This document shows positions 63,082 through 64,000 of a stretch of 64,000 nucleotides of DNA, piece by piece. The number at the start of each line of letters is the position of its first letter. The stretch's first letter is position 1. The stretch comes from Ruminococcus sp. YE71 (GTDB lineage: Bacteria > Bacillota > Clostridia > Oscillospirales > Ruminococcaceae), in the NCBI RefSeq assembly GCF_900119155.1, contig NZ_FPIR01000005.1, positions 62,001-126,000 on the forward strand, in the 5' to 3' direction. Below the pieces are notes generated by a model, which saw only the letters and a program-made list of their open reading frames with translations, was not told where the DNA came from and ran no database searches. The position numbers and the translations under genes were made by a program.

Positions 63082-63204
63082 AAACAAAAATATCAATAAA
63101 GAAGCAGCTGTGCGTACTTTGGCGGCGGCTTTCACCTCGCTCATTATTTTTATATTCCTCAAAACAGAAGGATTCAAAATTTTACATAAACGGAGGGAAC
63201 AGTA

Positions 63205-63681
63205 ATGAAACGTCAGGACTACATTTCCTGGGACGAATACTTCATGGGCATCGCGCTGCTTTCGGCGCAGAGGAGCAAGGACTCGAACACGCAGGTGGGC
63301 GCCTGCATCGTGTCGCAGGACAACAAGATACTCTCGGTGGGCTACAACGGTATGCCGACGGGATGCGACGACGACAGGATGCCATGGAGCCGCGAAGGCA
63401 GCAAGCTCGAAACCAAATACCCCTTCGTCTGCCACGCGGAACTCAACGCGATACTCAACCGCGAGGGTTCGCTGAAGGGCGGCAGGCTGTACGTCACGCT
63501 GTTCCCCTGCAACGAGTGTGCGAAGGCGATAATCCAGAGCGGCATCAGGGAGATCGTCTATATGTCCGACAAGTACGCCGACTCGGAGGAGACTCAGGCG
63601 TCGAAGCTGATGCTCGGCATGGTCGGAGTGAAATGCAGGCAGTACGAAAGTGCGGGCAGGGACATCACACTTGAGTTATAA
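63205..63681 (+). CDS. comEB: dCMP deaminase (ComEB family)
   Basis: The enzyme deaminates dCMP to dUMP for thymidylate synthesis. The 158-residue protein has the zinc site in VCHAELNAIL (His and Glu) and PCNECAKAI (two Cys), plus SKDSNTQVGACIV and the VGYNGMPTGCDD substrate loop. GGAGG precedes ATG 63205. The 123 bases before it hold no gene that I can see. Confidence 0.94.
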   Translation: MKRQDYISWDEYFMGIALLSAQRSKDSNTQVGACIVSQDNKILSVGYNGMPTGCDDDRMPWSREGSKLETKYPFVCHAELNAILNREGSLKGGRLYVTLFPCNECAKAIIQSGIREIVYMSDKYADSEETQASKLMLGMVGVKCRQYESAGRDITLEL

Positions 63682-63688
63682 ACGAACG

Positions 63689-63722
63689 AAAGACCTTCGC
63701 TTACGGGCGAAGGTCTTTTTTA
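63689..63722 (+). terminator. Terminator of comEB
   Basis: The 12-base stem AAAGACCTTCGC/GCGAAGGTCTTT with a six-base loop is followed by a run of T. It lies just after the stop codon. Confidence 0.9.
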
Positions 63723-63731
63723 ATGAAACAG

Positions 63732-63756
63732 AAAAGGTCTCTCATCACGAGAGACC
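63732..63756 (-). terminator. Terminator of the minus-strand gene at the right edge
   Basis: The eight-base stem GGTCTCTC/GAGAGACC with a five-base loop is followed on the minus strand by TTTTCTG. It lies 25 bases past the stop of the partial gene. Confidence 0.75.
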
Positions 63757-63781
63757 GATATGATCTTTTGCGTCCCGAAGA

Positions 63782-64000
63782 TCACTTGCTGCTGTCCGAC
63801 GAAGAAGAGTCGTCCATCTTGATTTTCTTTACGACCTCGGCGAGTTTCTCTGCGGCTTCCTTGCCTTTGTAGGTCTTGCCGTCTATCGTCACCTGATGCA
63901 GCGACGTGTCGCCCGAGCTGAAACCGTCATAGGTGAATGTGAACACCGCCTCGAAATCCTTCTCCTTGCAGGATGCTGTGACCATTACGTTCACGCCGTC
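63782..64000 (-). CDS. C-terminal part of an unknown protein (start lies outside the window)
   Basis: Seventy-two residues are visible and the frame stays open to the window edge. They read VMVTASCKEKDFEAVFTFTYDGF, then VTIDGKTYKGKEAAEKLAEVVKK, and end DDSSSSDSSK. The beta-rich, Ser/Asp-tailed character suggests a secreted or lipoprotein domain, but nothing firm can be said. A GTG at 63994 could be a start, but no ribosome site is visible, so a longer gene is more likely. Confidence 0.6.
   Translation of the reverse strand, partial: DGVNVMVTASCKEKDFEAVFTFTYDGFSSGDTSLHQVTIDGKTYKGKEAAEKLAEVVKKIKMDDSSSSDSSK

Noticed and set aside
63082-63204. A possible small gene between the 129-residue gene and comEB
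   Set aside because: The gap is A/T-rich and I found no frame with a ribosome site; only the comEB ribosome site is clear.

Overview
The window looks like a chromosomal segment of an endospore-forming, plant-fibre-degrading Firmicute of the Ruminococcus/Oscillospiraceae type. This is inferred from gene content: a complete spoIIIAA-AH operon, the SCIFF peptide with its radical SAM maturase, the FabK-type fatty acid synthesis operon, a GH67 alpha-glucuronidase beside an AraC regulator and an acetylesterase, and a secreted serpin. GC is moderately high, AT-rich DNA is confined to gaps, and promoters are SigA-like. I see no rRNA, tRNA, insertion sequence, prophage or CRISPR array.

Layout, left to right. 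1-3384: an RNase J gene and a c-di-AMP phosphodiesterase gene (gdpP, cut by the left edge) share a minus-strand operon with a long structured leader. 3637-9320: a degenerate sugar-nucleotidyltransferase/phosphomannomutase-like protein on the minus strand, diverging from pcrA and a secreted SGNH protein. 9386-19170: a long minus-strand housekeeping operon (asp23, nusB, tsaD-like, xseA, xseB, ispA, dxs, tlyA, nadK, argR, recN). 19336-24055: spoIIIAA-AH. 24214-29039: a MoxR ATPase, DUF58 and membrane transglutaminase operon.

29143-34709: the SCIFF cluster, holding a 47-residue six-cysteine precursor, a terminator, the maturase and a 69-residue partner. It is followed by a TIGR04086 membrane protein, a serine-rich surface protein and a double-HTH regulator. 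35257-42054: a glucuronoxylan module (alpha-glucuronidase, AraC regulator, SGNH esterase) plus a serpin lipoprotein. 42109-44712: an EAL protein, a VOC protein and a CopZ-like protein. 45130-52623: an ABC exporter with a two-component system on each side. 52751-62670: the fatty acid synthesis operon from fabH to acpP, with fabD divergent. 62692-64000: a conserved hypothetical gene, a dCMP deaminase gene and the end of an unknown gene.

Non-coding features of note are two members of a compound palindromic repeat family (37199-37525 and 44717-45083), a terminator separating the SCIFF precursor from its maturase, direct repeats before the ABC exporter, a possible small RNA or leader peptide near 34.95 kb, and a recurring TGN extended -10 in most readable promoters. 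The least explained genes are the 69-residue gene after the SCIFF maturase, the degenerate nucleotidyltransferase, the zinc-ribbon gene inside the fab operon and the double-HTH sensor regulator.
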